From assembly GCA_038316335.1 (NCBI GenBank), contig JBBQAM010000005.1, positions 1 through 64,000 on the forward strand: DNA of 64,000 nucleotides, given 5' to 3'. This DNA is from JALHST01 sp038316335 (GTDB lineage Bacteria; Bacteroidota; Bacteroidia; Flavobacteriales; Flavobacteriaceae). Each line of letters opens with the position of its first letter. Position 1 is the stretch's first letter. A model generated the notes under the pieces. It saw only the letters and a program-made list of their open reading frames with translations. It had not been told where the DNA came from and ran no database searches. This document shows positions 25,556 through 34,702 of the stretch, in pieces. The position numbers were made by a program, and so were the translations under genes.

Positions 25556-25999
25556 TTAAATGACTTTGATATTGGCTTTCAGCCCTTCCATAATACCTAA
25601 AATATTATTAACGGTTTCTTTTAGATAATGTTTTATCAAAACATGGGGAATGCGTATGGTGGTAAATCCATTTTTAAAAGAATGCATCGTCTCTTCTAGG
25701 TCATTTATGGCTTGCTCGTGTGTCATCATATGATATTTTGTGTCAATTTCAATATTTAGTTTGACACGTGATATGGCGATATCGACCGATTTCTTGCCAT
25801 CCCACCATTCTAACATGGCATTAACTCCGGCATTTTTGAGTCCGTAATACAATTGTATTGCCTCAATAGGAGTGCCGTTCTGGGCTATCAATTTGAGCAT
25901 TCGTTCCTGATGCGTCCCGCACAATTCCAATCCCAAGGATTCAATGGCGTTTTTATGGTCTTGGTAACCAAGTTCTTTGTTACATTCCAAACAATTCAT
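25556..25999 (-). CDS. Small zinc-ribbon protein with DUF559/Vsr-like nuclease-fold core
   Basis: 147-residue protein. Cys3, Cys6, Cys27 and His30 (NCLECNKE ... ELCGTHQE) look like a zinc knuckle. The second half, EWWDGKKSVDIAISRVKLNI then EIDTKYH and DLEETMHSFKNGFTTIRIPH, follows the PD-(D/E)xK pattern of DUF559/Vsr-type endonucleases: Asp, then an ExD pair in a beta strand (IEID) and a following His. Whether it is catalytically active is uncertain. It is probably operonic with the following membrane protein. Alternatives are a DNA-repair accessory or a non-catalytic binding protein. Confidence 0.55.
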   Translation of the reverse strand: MNCLECNKELGYQDHKNAIESLGLELCGTHQERMLKLIAQNGTPIEAIQLYYGLKNAGVNAMLEWWDGKKSVDIAISRVKLNIEIDTKYHMMTHEQAINDLEETMHSFKNGFTTIRIPHVLIKHYLKETVNNILGIMEGLKANIKVI

Positions 26000-26174
26000 G
26001 CAAGTAGGTTAAGTATGATTTGAGACAATAATAACCGCTAACTTTTATGAATAGTATAATCTGTCGACGTATGGCACGTCATTTTTAGACGAACGGCAAT
26101 ATTTTAGATAAAGTGCAAATTCAAATGTTAAAACTGTTGTGAAAATACATTTTGTAGTTCCCTTGAAATTGCAC

Positions 26175-26206
26175 TTTACCTATTATATTTACCCAATTTA
26201 TATTTG
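26175..26206 (+). promoter_or_regulatory. Promoter of the DUF2891-Nramp-pxpABC operon
   Basis: TTTA (26175-26178), a 20-base spacer and TATATTTG (26199-26206) fit the Bacteroidota TTTG-N19/21-TAnnTTTG consensus. Transcription would start near 26212, placing the in-frame GTG at 26206 outside the message and favouring ATG 26227. Confidence 0.6.
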
Positions 26207-26226
26207 TGTACTTAAATGAATTCGAG

Positions 26227-27336
26227 ATGCGATTAAAAAGCCTGTCCTACCTTTTAGTTATTTTATTGGCAATTGGCTGTAAAAATGTAGGAAAGACCGA
26301 TACAATAGGACTAAATATGCCGAAGCATCCTAAATTAAACCTATCTGAGGCCAATCGCCTGGTGCAACTGCCCTTGGAGTGTTTAGGAAAGGAATATCCC
26401 AACAAGTTGAATCAGTCCTTGAACGATTCGACCTTTCTAGGTACACCAAAAAAATTGCACCCGGCCTTTTTTGGATGCTATGATTGGCATTCTGCGGTAC
26501 ATGGGTATTGGTCTTTGGTGTCGCTGTTAAAGCAGTTTCCCGATCTTCAACAGTCTGAGGTAGTTCGATCAATATTGCAGACTTCGCTTTCGAAGGAACA
26601 CCTTGAAGGTGAGGTAGCCTATTTTAAAATATCAGGGAATGAATCGTATGAGCGCACCTACGGCTGGGCATGGATTCTTAAATTAGCTGAGGAATTGCAC
26701 ACCTGGGAGGATCCATTAGCCAGGAAATTGGAGAATAATCTTCAACCATTGACCGACCTTATGGTACACGCATTCCTTGAATTTCTGCCTAAATTGAATT
26801 ATCCGATCCGTGTTGGGGAACACACGAATACGGCATTTGCCCTCACCTTCGCTTATGACTATGCGGTTACCTTTGACCATGCTGCACTGAAGGAGGTGGT
26901 CAAAAAGTCAATTGAGCGCTTTTATGTTACTGATACTGAATTGGCAGGCTGTCCTTTGAATTGGGAACCAAGTGGATTTGATTTTTTATCGCCGTGTTTG
27001 GAAGAGGCCAATCTGGTGCGCAGAATTTATTCGGCCGAGCAATTCAAGGCTTGGTTTGATGTTTTTTTACCACAACTTACCGACCCAAAATTTCAGTTGG
27101 AACCAGGAAAAATCTTGGATCGAACAGATGGAAAACTTGTTCATCTTGATGGTCTTAATTTCAGTAGGGCATGGTGTTTATATGGCATCGCCGAAACATT
27201 GCCCGAGTATAGCCATCTCAAAGCAATTGCAGACGAACACATCAATTATTCATTGCCGAATCTTATGGATGACAATTATGGTGGTACCCATTGGCTAGGT
27301 ACTTTTGCCCTGTATGCCTTGAACAAAGCCAAATAA
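26227..27336 (+). CDS. DUF2891 family lipoprotein
   Basis: 369-residue protein. The signal peptide ends at the lipobox LAIGC, so it is probably a periplasm-facing or outer-membrane lipoprotein. DUF2891 hallmarks are HPAFFGCYDWHSAVHGYWSL near residue 78, ERTYGWAWILKLAEELHTW and RVGEHTNTAFALTFAYDYA; the helix-rich pattern with Trp and His resembles (alpha/alpha)6-barrel proteins. No catalytic role is established for the family. The next gene (Nramp-like) starts two bases after the stop, and the pxpABC genes follow with overlaps, so it is the first gene of a 5-oxoprolinase operon. Role inferred: handling a substrate or peptide that yields 5-oxoproline. Confidence 0.85.
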   Translation: MRLKSLSYLLVILLAIGCKNVGKTDTIGLNMPKHPKLNLSEANRLVQLPLECLGKEYPNKLNQSLNDSTFLGTPKKLHPAFFGCYDWHSAVHGYWSLVSLLKQFPDLQQSEVVRSILQTSLSKEHLEGEVAYFKISGNESYERTYGWAWILKLAEELHTWEDPLARKLENNLQPLTDLMVHAFLEFLPKLNYPIRVGEHTNTAFALTFAYDYAVTFDHAALKEVVKKSIERFYVTDTELAGCPLNWEPSGFDFLSPCLEEANLVRRIYSAEQFKAWFDVFLPQLTDPKFQLEPGKILDRTDGKLVHLDGLNFSRAWCLYGIAETLPEYSHLKAIADEHINYSLPNLMDDNYGGTHWLGTFALYALNKAK

Positions 27337-27337
27337 C

Positions 27338-28531
27338 ATGTTTAAAAAAGTTGGTCCGGGAGTTTTGGTTGCAGCGGCGTTTATTGGGCCGGGAACCGTA
27401 ACAGCGTGTACTTTGGCAGGGGTAGAATTTGGGTATGAATTATTATGGGCAATGGTATTATCGATTTTGGCCACCATAGTACTTCAAGAGATGGCGGCCA
27501 GATTAGGGGTGATTACCCAAAATGGACTTGCAGACGCTATCAAGTCAGAGTTGAAGATTCCTTGGATTCGGTCGATCTTCCTGTTTGTGATCCTTGGTGC
27601 CATTGTGGTCGGCAATGCAGCCTACGAAGCAGGGAATATTGGTGGTGCCACGTTGGGACTCAATGCAATTTTCGGTACTGATTTTATGGCTTTTTATCCT
27701 TGGATCCTTGGGGGGCTTGCCTTTTTACTCTTAAATCTTGGTAGCTATAAGACCATGGAAAAGGTATTTATTACCCTAGTTCTTATTATGAGCCTATCTT
27801 TTGTCATTACCGCTATTATTACCAAACCTGATATTACCAAGATAGTACAAGGTATGGTAATTCCATCAATGCCAGATGGGAGTTTGTTGACCGTCATCGC
27901 CTTGGTGGGTACTACGGTCGTGCCTTACAATCTATTTTTACACGCGTCATTGGTGGGCGAAAAATGGAAATCAAAGGAAGGACTTAAAAATGCCAGAAGG
28001 GATACAATTTTGGCTATCGCTGTAGGGGGCCTTGTTTCGATGGCAATAATGATCACCGCGGCGGTAACTCCCGGAAAAAATGTAACGAATGTCATGGATC
28101 TTGCAAGAGGCCTAGAGCCTTTGTACGGCTCAAGCGCAAAATATTTTATGGGCCTCGGACTTTTTGCAGCCGGTATTACGTCTGCTATTACTGCGCCGCT
28201 GGCAGCGGCTTATGTTGCCAATAGTTGCTTCGGATGGAAGGCGGGCCTAAAAGATTTTAAATTTAAAATCGTTTGGATGACCATTCTAGCTTTTGGGGTT
28301 CTTTTCCATTCATTTGGTATTCATCCTATCGAGATCATCAAGTTTGCGCAAGTCGCCAACGGCATCTTATTACCGGTTATCGCTGTTTTTCTTCTTTGGG
28401 TAGTGAATCGCACCGCGGTAATGGGAAGTTATAAAAACACATGGATTCAGAACATTTTTGGGATAGCAATCATTATCTTGTCAATCGTTCTGGGTGCAAA
28501 AAGCATATTAAAAGTTGTAGGATTGTTATGA
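27338..28531 (+). CDS. Nramp-superfamily transporter lacking the metal-ligand motif (YcsG-like)
   Basis: 397-residue membrane protein with about 11 helices of the Nramp fold. In TM1 the metal motif DPGN is replaced by GPGT (17-20, IGPGTVTACTLAG). In TM6 the MPH(N) motif reads VPYN (195-198), so the Asp, Asn and Met side chains that bind Mn/Fe are all absent. The B. subtilis ycsG gene encodes an Nramp relative next to the same oxoprolinase genes, which supports a role with 5-oxoproline rather than metal. It overlaps pxpA by 4 bases (ATGA), so the two are translationally coupled. Substrate is inferred, possibly 5-oxoproline or a related amino acid, coupled to a proton or sodium ion. Confidence 0.8.
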   Translation: MFKKVGPGVLVAAAFIGPGTVTACTLAGVEFGYELLWAMVLSILATIVLQEMAARLGVITQNGLADAIKSELKIPWIRSIFLFVILGAIVVGNAAYEAGNIGGATLGLNAIFGTDFMAFYPWILGGLAFLLLNLGSYKTMEKVFITLVLIMSLSFVITAIITKPDITKIVQGMVIPSMPDGSLLTVIALVGTTVVPYNLFLHASLVGEKWKSKEGLKNARRDTILAIAVGGLVSMAIMITAAVTPGKNVTNVMDLARGLEPLYGSSAKYFMGLGLFAAGITSAITAPLAAAYVANSCFGWKAGLKDFKFKIVWMTILAFGVLFHSFGIHPIEIIKFAQVANGILLPVIAVFLLWVVNRTAVMGSYKNTWIQNIFGIAIIILSIVLGAKSILKVVGLL

Positions 28532-29274
28532 CCGGGAATACATTTTATATTGATATTAATTGTGACTTGGGGGAGGGCCTTGGCAATGAGAATGAGCTCA
28601 TGCCATTGATATCTTCTTGCAATATTGCTTGTGGGGGTCATGCAGGGGATATCGAAACCATGCGGGCAGTTGTCCGGCTCGCCTCTGAAAATGGCGTCAA
28701 AGTAGGTGCACATCCTTCGTATCCCGATCATAAAAATTTTGGGAGGATCTCCATGGAAATTCCTGAAGATGAACTCGTTCAGAGCATCCGCTCCCAAATG
28801 AATGATTTTATGGGAATCCTTAGTGAAGAAGCTATCACGATACATCACATTAAGGCACATGGTGCTTTATACAATGATATTGCAAAAGATAAACAGCTCG
28901 CTAAGACCTTCCTGAAGGCAATCGAAAAAACCAAGGAGGCAATTTTTCTATATGTACCATTTGGTTCGGCGATTGAAAAGGAAGCTTTGTTGCAGGGGTT
29001 TACAATTAAATACGAAGCCTTTGCGGATCGTAATTATAATGCCGACCTGAGCTTACTATCCAGAACGCTTCCCAATGCTTTAATACAATCTCCTGAAAAA
29101 GTGATTGAACACATCCTGATGATGGTGCGGGAAAATCAGGTGCTAACGGTAACCGGACAGCTAGTTGAAATAAAAGCCGATACATTCTGTATTCATAGCG
29201 ATACCCCTTCCGCATTAAAAATATTAAGGTATCTTTCTGACGAATTAGGCAGAGAACATATAGGTGTTAAATAA
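28528..29274 (+). CDS. pxpA: 5-oxoprolinase subunit PxpA (LamB/YcsF family)
   Basis: 248-residue cytosolic subunit of the ATP-dependent 5-oxoprolinase PxpABC, which opens 5-oxoproline to glutamate. Family motifs are IDINCDLGEGLGNE near the start, SCNIACGGHAGD, GAHPSYPDHKNFGR and HIKAHGALYND. Length matches the ~250-residue norm. The ATG at 28528 overlaps the Nramp-like stop, and the gene shares one base with pxpB. The frame upstream to 28441 overlaps the transporter and is not used. Confidence 0.93.
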   Translation: MTGNTFYIDINCDLGEGLGNENELMPLISSCNIACGGHAGDIETMRAVVRLASENGVKVGAHPSYPDHKNFGRISMEIPEDELVQSIRSQMNDFMGILSEEAITIHHIKAHGALYNDIAKDKQLAKTFLKAIEKTKEAIFLYVPFGSAIEKEALLQGFTIKYEAFADRNYNADLSLLSRTLPNALIQSPEKVIEHILMMVRENQVLTVTGQLVEIKADTFCIHSDTPSALKILRYLSDELGREHIGVK

Positions 29275-30011
29275 TGAGAAAATTTTCGCCCGTTATACGG
29301 TCTTTTGGAATGCATGCGGTACTACTGGAATGGCCGAACGAAGTAGATGAGGACATTTTAAATGACATTCTTCAATTTTGCCAATATTTGAAGCAATTTT
29401 GTCTTAAGGAGGAAGGTTGGGAGATGATTCCGTCTTACAATTCGTTGACCCTTGTTCAGAAAAACAGGGAAATCGACTTTCAGGCATTTAGCCATGATCT
29501 TTTAAATTGGTATCCATTAAAAGAAGAAACCGCCCCGGCCCAAAAATTCCTTTGGCGTCTACCTGTTTGTTATGATCTTGATTTTGGGATAGACCTTATT
29601 GAAGTTGCCGAAAATTTATCACTATCAATTCCTAAATTGGTCGATCTTCATACCAAAAATATCTATACGGTCTATGGTATTGGCTTTTTACCCGGATTCA
29701 TGTATTTGGGCGGGTTGCCAAAATCATTGGAAACTCCCAGAAAGGCAACGCCAAGATTGAAAGTTTTGAAGGGATCTGTAGGCCTTGCGGGGCGACAAAC
29801 GGGTATTTACCCCCAAGAATCCCCTGGTGGATGGAATATCATTGGTAGCTGTACGGTGCCAATATTCGATATCAAACGCGAAAATCCCTGTTTTGTAAAC
29901 GTTGGTGATAAGATTCAATTTTATGCCATTTCCCGCGCGGAATATGATTTACATAAAATTGAAAGCGAAGTGGGCATATACAAACTTGAAAAAATCAATT
30001 TAGATGCTTAA
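29274..30011 (+). CDS. pxpB: 5-oxoprolinase subunit PxpB (KipI/AHS1 family)
   Basis: 245-residue subunit of the oxoprolinase complex (allophanate-hydrolase subunit 1 type; KipI in Bacillus). Recognisable parts are the late motif YGIGFLPGFMYLGGLP followed by PRLKVLKGSVGLAGRQTGIY and SPGGWNIIG. Its start shares a base with the pxpA stop, and the stop overlaps pxpC by 8 bases, which supports coupled expression of a stoichiometric complex. Confidence 0.93.
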   Translation: MRKFSPVIRSFGMHAVLLEWPNEVDEDILNDILQFCQYLKQFCLKEEGWEMIPSYNSLTLVQKNREIDFQAFSHDLLNWYPLKEETAPAQKFLWRLPVCYDLDFGIDLIEVAENLSLSIPKLVDLHTKNIYTVYGIGFLPGFMYLGGLPKSLETPRKATPRLKVLKGSVGLAGRQTGIYPQESPGGWNIIGSCTVPIFDIKRENPCFVNVGDKIQFYAISRAEYDLHKIESEVGIYKLEKINLDA

Positions 30012-30843
30012 AGTCTTAAAACCCGGATTTTATACCACAATTCAGGATGCGGGCAGATTTGGTCATCGTGATATCGGTGTACCGGTTTCCGGAGTCATGG
30101 ATAATAGGGCCCTTGCTATTGCAAATGGCCTTTTGGAAAATGAGGAGGAAGCCGCAGTGTTGGAGATTACCATGACAGGACCTACCCTTGAATTTGAGCA
30201 CAATACCTATATTGCACTCTCCGGGGCGATCATGAACCCAACTTTGAACAATACGCCAATTATAAATAATAAAGTCTATCGTGTTGGGGCAAAGGATATT
30301 TTGTCATATGGAAGACTTGATAAGGGCTTGAGAAGTTATTTGGCAATCAAAGGTGGGTTTCAAACAAAAAAGGTCTTGGGAAGCCGCTCATATTTCCAAG
30401 CAATAACTGCAGTCACTTCTGTTACGGATCATACCGAAATACCCTATTTACCGTGGCCTTCCTTTGAACCAAAAATCACGGAAATACATATTGATCCCTA
30501 TTTCGACGAAACCGTACTTGAGGTTGCCAAGGGGCCTGAATATGAAATGTTGTTGGATCGTCAATTGGAAAAAATATTTGGCAACGAATTTAAAGTCGCC
30601 AAAGACTATAATCGCATGGCGTATCAATTAATGGAAACTGTCGCAGAACATAACACAAACATGTTGACTTCGGCCACATTACCAGGAACCATACAATTAA
30701 CCCCTTCAGGCAAGTTGATAATCCTGATGAAGGACGGTCAGACTACAGGTGGGTATCCCCGTATCCTGCAACTTACCGATTACGCCATTGCACTACTATC
30801 CCAAAAGAAAATGGGCGATACCATTTCATTGAAACTTATTTAA
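30004..30843 (+). CDS. pxpC: 5-oxoprolinase subunit PxpC (KipA/AHS2 family)
   Basis: 279-residue subunit of PxpABC (biotin-dependent carboxyltransferase-like, allophanate-hydrolase subunit 2 type). N-terminal LKPGFYTTIQDAGRFGHRDI then GVPVSGVMD is diagnostic, with EITMTGPTLEFE and a final MKDGQTTGGYPRILQLTDYA. It is the last gene of the operon. No clear terminator hairpin follows. It is somewhat shorter than some KipA proteins but complete. Confidence 0.93.
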   Translation: MLKVLKPGFYTTIQDAGRFGHRDIGVPVSGVMDNRALAIANGLLENEEEAAVLEITMTGPTLEFEHNTYIALSGAIMNPTLNNTPIINNKVYRVGAKDILSYGRLDKGLRSYLAIKGGFQTKKVLGSRSYFQAITAVTSVTDHTEIPYLPWPSFEPKITEIHIDPYFDETVLEVAKGPEYEMLLDRQLEKIFGNEFKVAKDYNRMAYQLMETVAEHNTNMLTSATLPGTIQLTPSGKLIILMKDGQTTGGYPRILQLTDYAIALLSQKKMGDTISLKLI

Positions 30844-31185
30844 TCACCACCTTGAAGCGTACCTTTGCCTGAAGTGTGCATTAGAAAAACGTATACGATA
30901 ACACGTCTTCGCTTATTTCGAATCAAGCTGTTATCTACTCGATTCCAATTTTCTGCATTTCTAATAAAATGATGGGGGATCGATCTATTTTGAGAGGCGC
31001 GGTCTTACCTATTGAATATGATAAAATATTATAGTTAAAATACTTATATACAGATATTTATATAAATTATCAACGCATTGAATTTAAAGTAGCGTACTTT
31101 GTTAAAATTATCGGCCTTTTGAAACTGTTATCTTTGATTACCAAAGCAGGTATGCACGAATTTAAGAATTGCAATAAATCAATTA
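30844..31185. other. Intergenic region between the pxp and ilv operons
   Basis: About 340 bases. It contains the candidate ilvD -7 box (31129-31136) and A/T-rich sequence around 31018-31072. I see no short leader peptide rich in Ile/Leu/Val codons and no attenuator hairpin next to ilvD. The leader after the box is short (about 45 bases). Confidence 0.45.
31129..31136 (+). promoter_or_regulatory. Candidate -7 box of the ilv operon
   Basis: TATCTTTG matches the TAnnTTTG consensus exactly, 49 bases before the ilvD ATG. A TTTG lies at 31098-31101, but the 27-base spacer is longer than usual, so the -33 part is uncertain. Confidence 0.45.
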
Positions 31186-32862
31186 ATGGAGCTGAATAAA
31201 TTTAGTAAAAACGTAACCCAAGACCCCACACAACCGGCATCCCAAGCTATGCTTTATGCCATTGGCCTAAGCGAAGAGGATTTGAAGAAACCAATGATTG
31301 GGATTGGAAGTACAGGGTATGAGGGAAATCCATGCAATATGCACCTAAATGACCTGGCACAATCCGTTAAGGAAGGTACGAATGCCAGTGGCTTGGTAGG
31401 ATTGGTGTTCAATACAATTGGTGTTAGTGACGGTATTTCGATGGGAACCTATGGGATGCGGTATTCCCTCCCTTCAAGGGATATTATTGCCGATTCAATG
31501 GAAACTGTCGTTCAAGCGATGAACTACGATGGCCTTATAACAGTGGTAGGCTGCGATAAGAACATGCCAGGCGCCTTAATGGCCATGTGCCGATTGAACA
31601 GGCCATCGATCCTGGTGTATGGGGGTACCATTGCTTCTGGATGTTTCAAGGATAAAAAATTGGACGTCATTTCGGCCTTTGAGGCCTGGGGTGAAAAAGT
31701 TGCAGGAACCCTGAGCGAAGCCGACTATAAAAGTATTATTCAAAATGCATGTCCAGGAGCAGGTGCTTGTGGAGGCATGTATACTGCCAATACCATGGCC
31801 TCGGCAATCGAAGCCTTGGGCATGGCGATGCCATACAATTCCTCGAATCCTGCTTTAGGAAGTGAGAAAAAGGAAGATTGTATCAATTCGGGTCGCGCCC
31901 TTCGCAACTTATTGGAGAAGGATATAAAGCCCAGTGATATCATAACAAGAAAATCGTTTGAGAATGCCGTACGATTGTTGACCCTATTGGGCGGGTCAAC
32001 CAATGCGGTGCTGCACTTCTTGGCCATTGCAAAGGCCGCTGATATTGATTTTACCTTGGATGATTTTCAAAAAATAAGTGACAGTACACCTTTTTTAGCT
32101 GATTTAAAACCCAGTGGAAAATTCTTGATGGAAGATCTTCATCGTGTAGGTGGAACCCCGGCTGTAATGAAATTTATGTTGGAAAACGAGATGTTACATG
32201 GGGATTGTTTGACGGTCACCGGAAAGACAATCGCCGAAAATTTAGCTGGTGTAGCGGGGCTACTAAAAGGCCAAAAAGTAATTCATTCCTTGGATAATCC
32301 GATTAAGGCAACAGGGCATCTCAGAATTCTTTATGGAAATTTAGCGGAAGATGGTGCTGTAGCAAAGATTACAGGGAAGGAAGGCCTATACTTTACAGGT
32401 CCGGCTAAAGTGTATGATGATGAATTCAAGGCCAATGCCGGGATTGGCAAAGGTGAAGTTAAAAAAGGAGATGTCGTTGTAATCCGTTATGAAGGCCCAA
32501 AAGGAGGACCGGGAATGCCAGAAATGCTTAAACCTACCGCTGCAATTATGGGAGCCGGACTTGGTAAGGACGTCGCCTTGATAACCGATGGCCGTTTTTC
32601 AGGAGGAACACATGGTTTCGTAGTAGGTCACATATGCCCCGAAGCCCAGGAAGGAGGGACCATCGGACTTCTGAAAGATGGGGATGTTATAACTATCGAT
32701 GCCGAAAAGAACAGTATTTCGGTCAATCTGAGCCCACAGGAAATCGCGGAACGTAAATCAAAATGGCAACAGCCCGCACTCAAGGTAAAACGCGGTAGTT
32801 TGTACAAATATGCTAAAACGGTATCATCGGCTTCACAAGGCTGCGTTACCGATGAAATTTAA
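31186..32862 (+). CDS. ilvD: Dihydroxy-acid dehydratase
   Basis: 558-residue Fe-S dehydratase converting 2,3-dihydroxy-isovalerate and -methylvalerate to the 2-keto acids of valine and isoleucine synthesis. Cluster cysteines are in GNPCNMHL, VGCDKNMPG and GACGGMYTANTMASA. The C-terminal part has IRYEGPKGGPGMPEML and DGRFSGGTHGFVVGH. Full length. First gene of the ilvD-ilvB-OMT-ilvN-ilvC run; ilvB follows after 56 bases. Confidence 0.97.
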   Translation: MELNKFSKNVTQDPTQPASQAMLYAIGLSEEDLKKPMIGIGSTGYEGNPCNMHLNDLAQSVKEGTNASGLVGLVFNTIGVSDGISMGTYGMRYSLPSRDIIADSMETVVQAMNYDGLITVVGCDKNMPGALMAMCRLNRPSILVYGGTIASGCFKDKKLDVISAFEAWGEKVAGTLSEADYKSIIQNACPGAGACGGMYTANTMASAIEALGMAMPYNSSNPALGSEKKEDCINSGRALRNLLEKDIKPSDIITRKSFENAVRLLTLLGGSTNAVLHFLAIAKAADIDFTLDDFQKISDSTPFLADLKPSGKFLMEDLHRVGGTPAVMKFMLENEMLHGDCLTVTGKTIAENLAGVAGLLKGQKVIHSLDNPIKATGHLRILYGNLAEDGAVAKITGKEGLYFTGPAKVYDDEFKANAGIGKGEVKKGDVVVIRYEGPKGGPGMPEMLKPTAAIMGAGLGKDVALITDGRFSGGTHGFVVGHICPEAQEGGTIGLLKDGDVITIDAEKNSISVNLSPQEIAERKSKWQQPALKVKRGSLYKYAKTVSSASQGCVTDEI

Positions 32863-32918
32863 TTCTAATCAATAAATCCCTTGAATGCCTCGTGTATACC
32901 GAGGTATTGGGTAGGCTT

Positions 32919-34652
32919 ATGGAGACATTAAAAGAAAAAAGAACCAAGATCCAGAAAAAGGCCCCGTTGAAAATCAGTGGTGCCGAAGCGATTATTCATT
33001 GCTTATTGGCAGAAGGGGTCGATTTAATCTATGGTTATCCCGGTGGGGCAATTATGCCCGTTTATGACGAACTTTATAAGTTTCAGGATAAGCTCACCCA
33101 TATCCTGACGCGTCACGAGCAAGGTGCAACCCATGCGGCCCAAGGATATGCCCGGGTGACCGGAAAAGTGGGGGTCGCCATAGCTACTTCAGGACCCGGC
33201 GCCACCAATTTAGTTACAGGATTGGCGGATGCCCAGATTGATTCTACGCCATTAGTTTGTATTACCGGTCAAGTGACACGGCATCTTTTAGGTTCTGATG
33301 CTTTTCAAGAGACCGATATTATAGGGATTTCCACGCCTGTTACCAAATGGAACTATCAGATTACCAAAGCCTCGGAAATTCCGGAAATCATGGCCAAGGC
33401 GTTCTATATCGCCAGATCTGGTAGGCCTGGTCCTGTCTTGGTAGACATTACAAAGAACGCCCAATTTGACGCATTCGAGTTTAGCTATGAAAAATGCGAG
33501 CGCGTAAGAAGTTACAACCCGACTCCCAAGCCAGATCACAATGCCATTAAAGCTGCAGCTGATTTGATCAATACAGCAAAAAAACCCTATATCGTTTTTG
33601 GGCAGGGCGTTATTTTGGGGAAAGCAGAGCAACAATTAAAAGCCTTGGTAGAAAAAGCGGGAATCCCCGCGGCATGGACAATTTTAGGCTTATCTGCTAT
33701 GGATACCGACCATCCATTGAATGTAGGCATGGTGGGGATGCATGGCAATTATGGCCCAAATATCCTCACCAACGAATGCGATGTGTTGATTGCTATCGGA
33801 ATGCGTTTTGATGATCGTGTAACGGGAAGTTTAGATACCTATGCCAAACAAGCCAAGGTAATCCATTTTGAAATCGACCCTGCTGAAATTAATAAAAATG
33901 TCAAGGCGCATGTCCCAGTTTTGGGAAATGCCAGGGAATCACTTGAACTATTATTGCCATTAATCAAGAAGAATTCGCACAAAGCATGGCATGATACCTT
34001 CAAGGAGAAATACAAAATTGAATATAAGGAAGTCATACAAAACGACATACACCCGACCAAGAAGGGTCTAACGATGGCCGAAGTAATCGAAGAAATCAAT
34101 CTGGTATCCAAAGGCAACGCTATTATCGTATCCGATGTGGGTCAGCATCAAATGATTGCCTGTCGCTATGCCAAGTTCACGCAGACGAAAAGCAACATTA
34201 CCTCGGGAGGTTTAGGAACAATGGGTTTTGCACTTCCTGCTTCCATTGGAGCCAAAATGGGTGCAATGGATAGGGAAGTGGTTGCAATCATTGGTGATGG
34301 CGGATATCAAATGACCATTCAGGAACTTGGTGTTATCTTTCAGCATAATGTACCCGTCAAGATCGTAGTACTGAACAATGACCATCTGGGCATGGTGCGG
34401 CAATGGCAGGAATTATTTTTCGAAAGACGCTACGCCTCGACAGTAATGACCAATCCCGATTTTGTTAAAATTGCCGAAGGGTATCACATTCAGGCCAAAA
34501 GGGTTAGCGAACGAAGCGATTTGAAAGCGACGGTACAAGAAATGATGGCGTCTAAAAACCCGTATTTTCTGGAAGTCAAGGTTGAAAAGGAAGACAACGT
34601 TTTTCCTATGATTCCTTCAGGTGCATCGGTTTCTGACATTCGCCTTAAATAA
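32919..34652 (+). CDS. ilvB: Acetolactate synthase large (catalytic) subunit
   Basis: 577-residue thiamine-diphosphate enzyme that condenses pyruvate with pyruvate or 2-ketobutyrate. The ThDP Glu lies in THILTRHEQGATHAAQGYAR; the ThDP/Mg motif is AIIGDGGYQMTIQELG with NNDHLGMV downstream. The substrate loop is GYPGGAIMPVYDEL. Start ATG 32919 is chosen; a GTG at 32892 would add nine residues. The regulatory subunit gene ilvN follows only after an inserted methyltransferase gene, an unusual separation. Confidence 0.96.
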   Translation: METLKEKRTKIQKKAPLKISGAEAIIHCLLAEGVDLIYGYPGGAIMPVYDELYKFQDKLTHILTRHEQGATHAAQGYARVTGKVGVAIATSGPGATNLVTGLADAQIDSTPLVCITGQVTRHLLGSDAFQETDIIGISTPVTKWNYQITKASEIPEIMAKAFYIARSGRPGPVLVDITKNAQFDAFEFSYEKCERVRSYNPTPKPDHNAIKAAADLINTAKKPYIVFGQGVILGKAEQQLKALVEKAGIPAAWTILGLSAMDTDHPLNVGMVGMHGNYGPNILTNECDVLIAIGMRFDDRVTGSLDTYAKQAKVIHFEIDPAEINKNVKAHVPVLGNARESLELLLPLIKKNSHKAWHDTFKEKYKIEYKEVIQNDIHPTKKGLTMAEVIEEINLVSKGNAIIVSDVGQHQMIACRYAKFTQTKSNITSGGLGTMGFALPASIGAKMGAMDREVVAIIGDGGYQMTIQELGVIFQHNVPVKIVVLNNDHLGMVRQWQELFFERRYASTVMTNPDFVKIAEGYHIQAKRVSERSDLKATVQEMMASKNPYFLEVKVEKEDNVFPMIPSGASVSDIRLK

Positions 34653-34702
34653 CTTGAAAATAATCTTTTAATCTAAGGACCTAGCGGTCGGTGTACATAT
34701 TG

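Noticed and set aside
30844..31185. Leader-peptide attenuator before ilvD
   Set aside because: No short frame rich in Ile, Leu or Val codons and no alternative hairpins found in the leader.
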